DNA from: Bacteroidales bacterium
Lineage (GTDB): Bacteria; Bacteroidota; Bacteroidia; Bacteroidales; UBA3663
Length of the DNA: 6,779 nucleotides
Assembly (NCBI GenBank): GCA_017632695.1
Contig: JAGBQS010000182.1
Location: forward strand, 1-6,779
Reading direction: 5' to 3'
Each line of letters opens with the position of its first letter. Positions within the stretch are counted from its first letter, which is position 1. The position numbers were made by a program, and so were the translations under genes. Shown here piece by piece: positions 5,178 to 6,779 of this stretch. Under the pieces are notes generated by a model. It was not told where the DNA came from. It saw nothing but the letters and a program-made list of their open reading frames with translations, and made no database searches.

Positions 5178-6167
5178 TTAATCCTGGTTCAAGTTAATAC
5201 GCTTGAAGGCAGTTACTGTCAGACCCTTCTGAGCATTCTCCAGGTACTGATGTACATTGATCTTAGCATCGTTGATGAACTCCTGCTCGAGCAGACAGTT
5301 CTCCTTGAAGAACTTGTTCAGACGACCCTTGGCAATGTTCTGAACCATAGCCTCTGGGAGGTTAGCAGCCTTCTCAGCAGCTACTGTCTCCTTAATAGAG
5401 CGAGCCTTGTCTGCCTCCTCCTGAGTCAGCCAACCCTTCTCCATGTTCGAAGCGATGTGATCCTCGCTGTCAACCAGATTCGGATTCAGACCAGCCTTCT
5501 TCAAAGCGGCCTCAACGGCCTTGGCAACCTGCTCCTGCTTGGTCTTCTCGATTGCTACTGCAAGCTCAGTATCCTTAACAGACTGGGGAACTGAATCAGC
5601 ATCCAAAGCAACAGGGTTCATTGCAGCAACCTGAAGTGCAACATCCTTCAGAACTTCAGCCTTACCGTTTTCGTTGAAAGCAACGATGGCAGAAAGCTTG
5701 TTATTGAAGTGGTTGTAAGCAACTGTAACTTCTCCGTTGATGCTTTCGTAAGCACCTACTTCCATCTTCTCGCCCGTTACACCAATCTGAGCAGTGATAG
5801 AATCCTTAACGGTACCATCCTCAGTTGGAAGAGCCAGAACCTCATCGAGATTAGCAGGCTTGTTTGCCATCACGAGATCCATGATCTTGTTTGCCAAACC
5901 AACGAAACGCTCGTTACCGGCAACGAAATCGGTCTCACACTTCAAAGCAATGATAGCAGCGAACTTACCATCGGTACGAGCAATTACTACGCCCTCCGAA
6001 GCCTCACGAGCCTCACGCTTTGCTGCTACAGCCTGACCTTTCTTGCGAATCTCTGCAACAGCTGCCTCGAAGTCGCCATTAGAAGTCTCGAGAGCCTTCT
6101 TGCAGTCAGACATACCTGCGCCCGTCATTTCACGGAGCTTCTTGATATCAGCAATTGAAACTGCCAT
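5178..6167 (-). CDS. tsf: Translation elongation factor Ts (EF-Ts)
   Basis: EF-Ts is the cytosolic nucleotide-exchange factor that releases GDP from EF-Tu. The 329-residue protein is complete. The N-terminal UBA-like domain has the signature LREMTGAGMSDCKKAL (11-26), followed by RKKGQAVAAKR (41-51). The core has CETDFVAGNERF (77-88), whose D80 and F81 are the residues that insert into EF-Tu to displace magnesium. VALQVAAMNP (176-185) and the C-terminal LLEQEFINDAKINVHQYL (292-309) are also typical. It is about 45 residues longer than the E. coli protein (283). The extra length sits mainly in a charged helical stretch around 205-275, usual in Bacteroidetes EF-Ts. It lies 29 nt after rpsB, the conserved partner order in bacteria. 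The stop codon sits in a 14-bp palindrome, CAGGATTAATCCTG (5173-5186). The upstream sequence is A-rich with no Shine-Dalgarno sequence. Confidence 0.98.
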   Translation of the reverse strand: MAVSIADIKKLREMTGAGMSDCKKALETSNGDFEAAVAEIRKKGQAVAAKREAREASEGVVIARTDGKFAAIIALKCETDFVAGNERFVGLANKIMDLVMANKPANLDEVLALPTEDGTVKDSITAQIGVTGEKMEVGAYESINGEVTVAYNHFNNKLSAIVAFNENGKAEVLKDVALQVAAMNPVALDADSVPQSVKDTELAVAIEKTKQEQVAKAVEAALKKAGLNPNLVDSEDHIASNMEKGWLTQEEADKARSIKETVAAEKAANLPEAMVQNIAKGRLNKFFKENCLLEQEFINDAKINVHQYLENAQKGLTVTAFKRINLNQD

Positions 6168-6196
6168 AATCTTAATTTCTGTTAAGAAGTTAATAA

Positions 6197-6779
6197 TTAA
6201 GCCTCAGCATTCTCTTCAGCTGGTGCTTCAGCAGCCTTCTTTGCCTTACGAGGAGCCTTCCCGGAAGCTTCTGCAGCATCCTGATCGGCTTTCTCAACCT
6301 TGCGCTCCTCCAGACCTTCGGCAATAGCCTCAGTAACTGCACCTACAACAGCCTCAATAGACTTGGTCGCATCGTCATTAGCAGGAATTACAAAGTCGAT
6401 GTTGTTAGGATTTGAGTTGGTGTCAACCATACCGAAAACAGGAATACCCAAACGGATAGCCTCTGCTACGGCGATATGCTCCTTCATTACGTCAACAACG
6501 AAGAGGGCAGATGGAAGACGGGTCAGGTCAGCGATAGAACCCAGGTTCTTCTCCAACTTCTCACGCTGGCGTGCAATCTGCAAACGCTCACGCTTAGAGA
6601 GGTTATCAAAAGTACCATCCTTGGTAAGTCTATCAATTGTAGCCATCTTCTTCACAGCCTTACGGATTGTGGTGAAGTTGGTGAGCATACCGCCTGGCCA
6701 ACGCTCGATAACGTATGGCATACCAATAGCCTTTGCCTTCTCGGCAACGACCTCCTTGGCCTGCTTTTTAGTAGCGACG
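6197..6779 (-). CDS. rpsB: 30S ribosomal protein S2, N-terminus outside the window
   Basis: S2 is a protein of the small ribosomal subunit that binds 16S rRNA and is needed for S1 docking. The frame is open from the right edge to the stop at 6197. It gives 193 visible residues starting VATKKQAKEVVAEKAKAIG, so the first ATG inside the window (6721) is internal, not the start. Typical motifs are ERWPGGMLTNFTTIRK, LPSALFVVDVMKEHIAVAEA, LGIPVFGMVDTNSNPN and IDFVIPANDDA. By comparison with E. coli S2, about 85 N-terminal residues are missing. The last 40 or so residues form an Ala-, Glu- and Lys-rich tail beyond the conserved fold, common in Bacteroidetes. tsf follows 29 nt downstream, the usual order, and the promoter must lie outside the window. 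Confidence 0.97.
   Translation of the reverse strand, partial: VATKKQAKEVVAEKAKAIGMPYVIERWPGGMLTNFTTIRKAVKKMATIDRLTKDGTFDNLSKRERLQIARQREKLEKNLGSIADLTRLPSALFVVDVMKEHIAVAEAIRLGIPVFGMVDTNSNPNNIDFVIPANDDATKSIEAVVGAVTEAIAEGLEERKVEKADQDAAEASGKAPRKAKKAAEAPAEENAEA

Overview
The window looks like ordinary core chromosome from a member of the Bacteroidales, most plausibly Prevotella-like. This rests on several things in the sequence. Promoter elements fit the Bacteroidetes form (TTTG, about 20 nt, TAnnTTTG), and there are no Shine-Dalgarno sequences ahead of the genes. There is a DUF4923-type secreted protein, an RseP homologue with two PDZ domains, and a 329-residue EF-Ts with the long central insertion usual in this phylum. 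The genus is a guess from recalled protein similarity.

Left part (1-3131, minus strand): a tight three-gene operon read right to left. It runs from a membrane-anchored M23/LytM-domain protein (2319-3131), through dxr (1154-2305, second step of the MEP isoprenoid pathway), to an RseP-type site-2 protease (1-1126, cut by the left edge). The gaps are 13 and 27 nt.

Middle (3132-4769, plus strand): a 152-bp divergent promoter region separates this operon from an IspD/TarI-family cytidylyltransferase (3284-3976). After it comes a small secreted DUF4923-like protein (4035-4769), with its own possible promoter. If the cytidylyltransferase is IspD, steps two and three of the MEP pathway sit back to back here.

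Right part (5062-6779, minus strand): the translation genes rpsB (cut by the right edge) and tsf, followed by a proline tRNA with anticodon CGG. They converge on the DUF4923 gene.

The 292-bp convergent gap (4770-5061) holds two strong hairpins. Between them lies an odd tract with no C on the plus strand for 131 nt, built from degenerate AGTAAAG-like units.

I found no mobile element, CRISPR array, phage gene or clear new system. The points most worth a second look are the M23 domain that has lost its metal ligands, the C-free repeat tract, and the uncertain substrate of the cytidylyltransferase.
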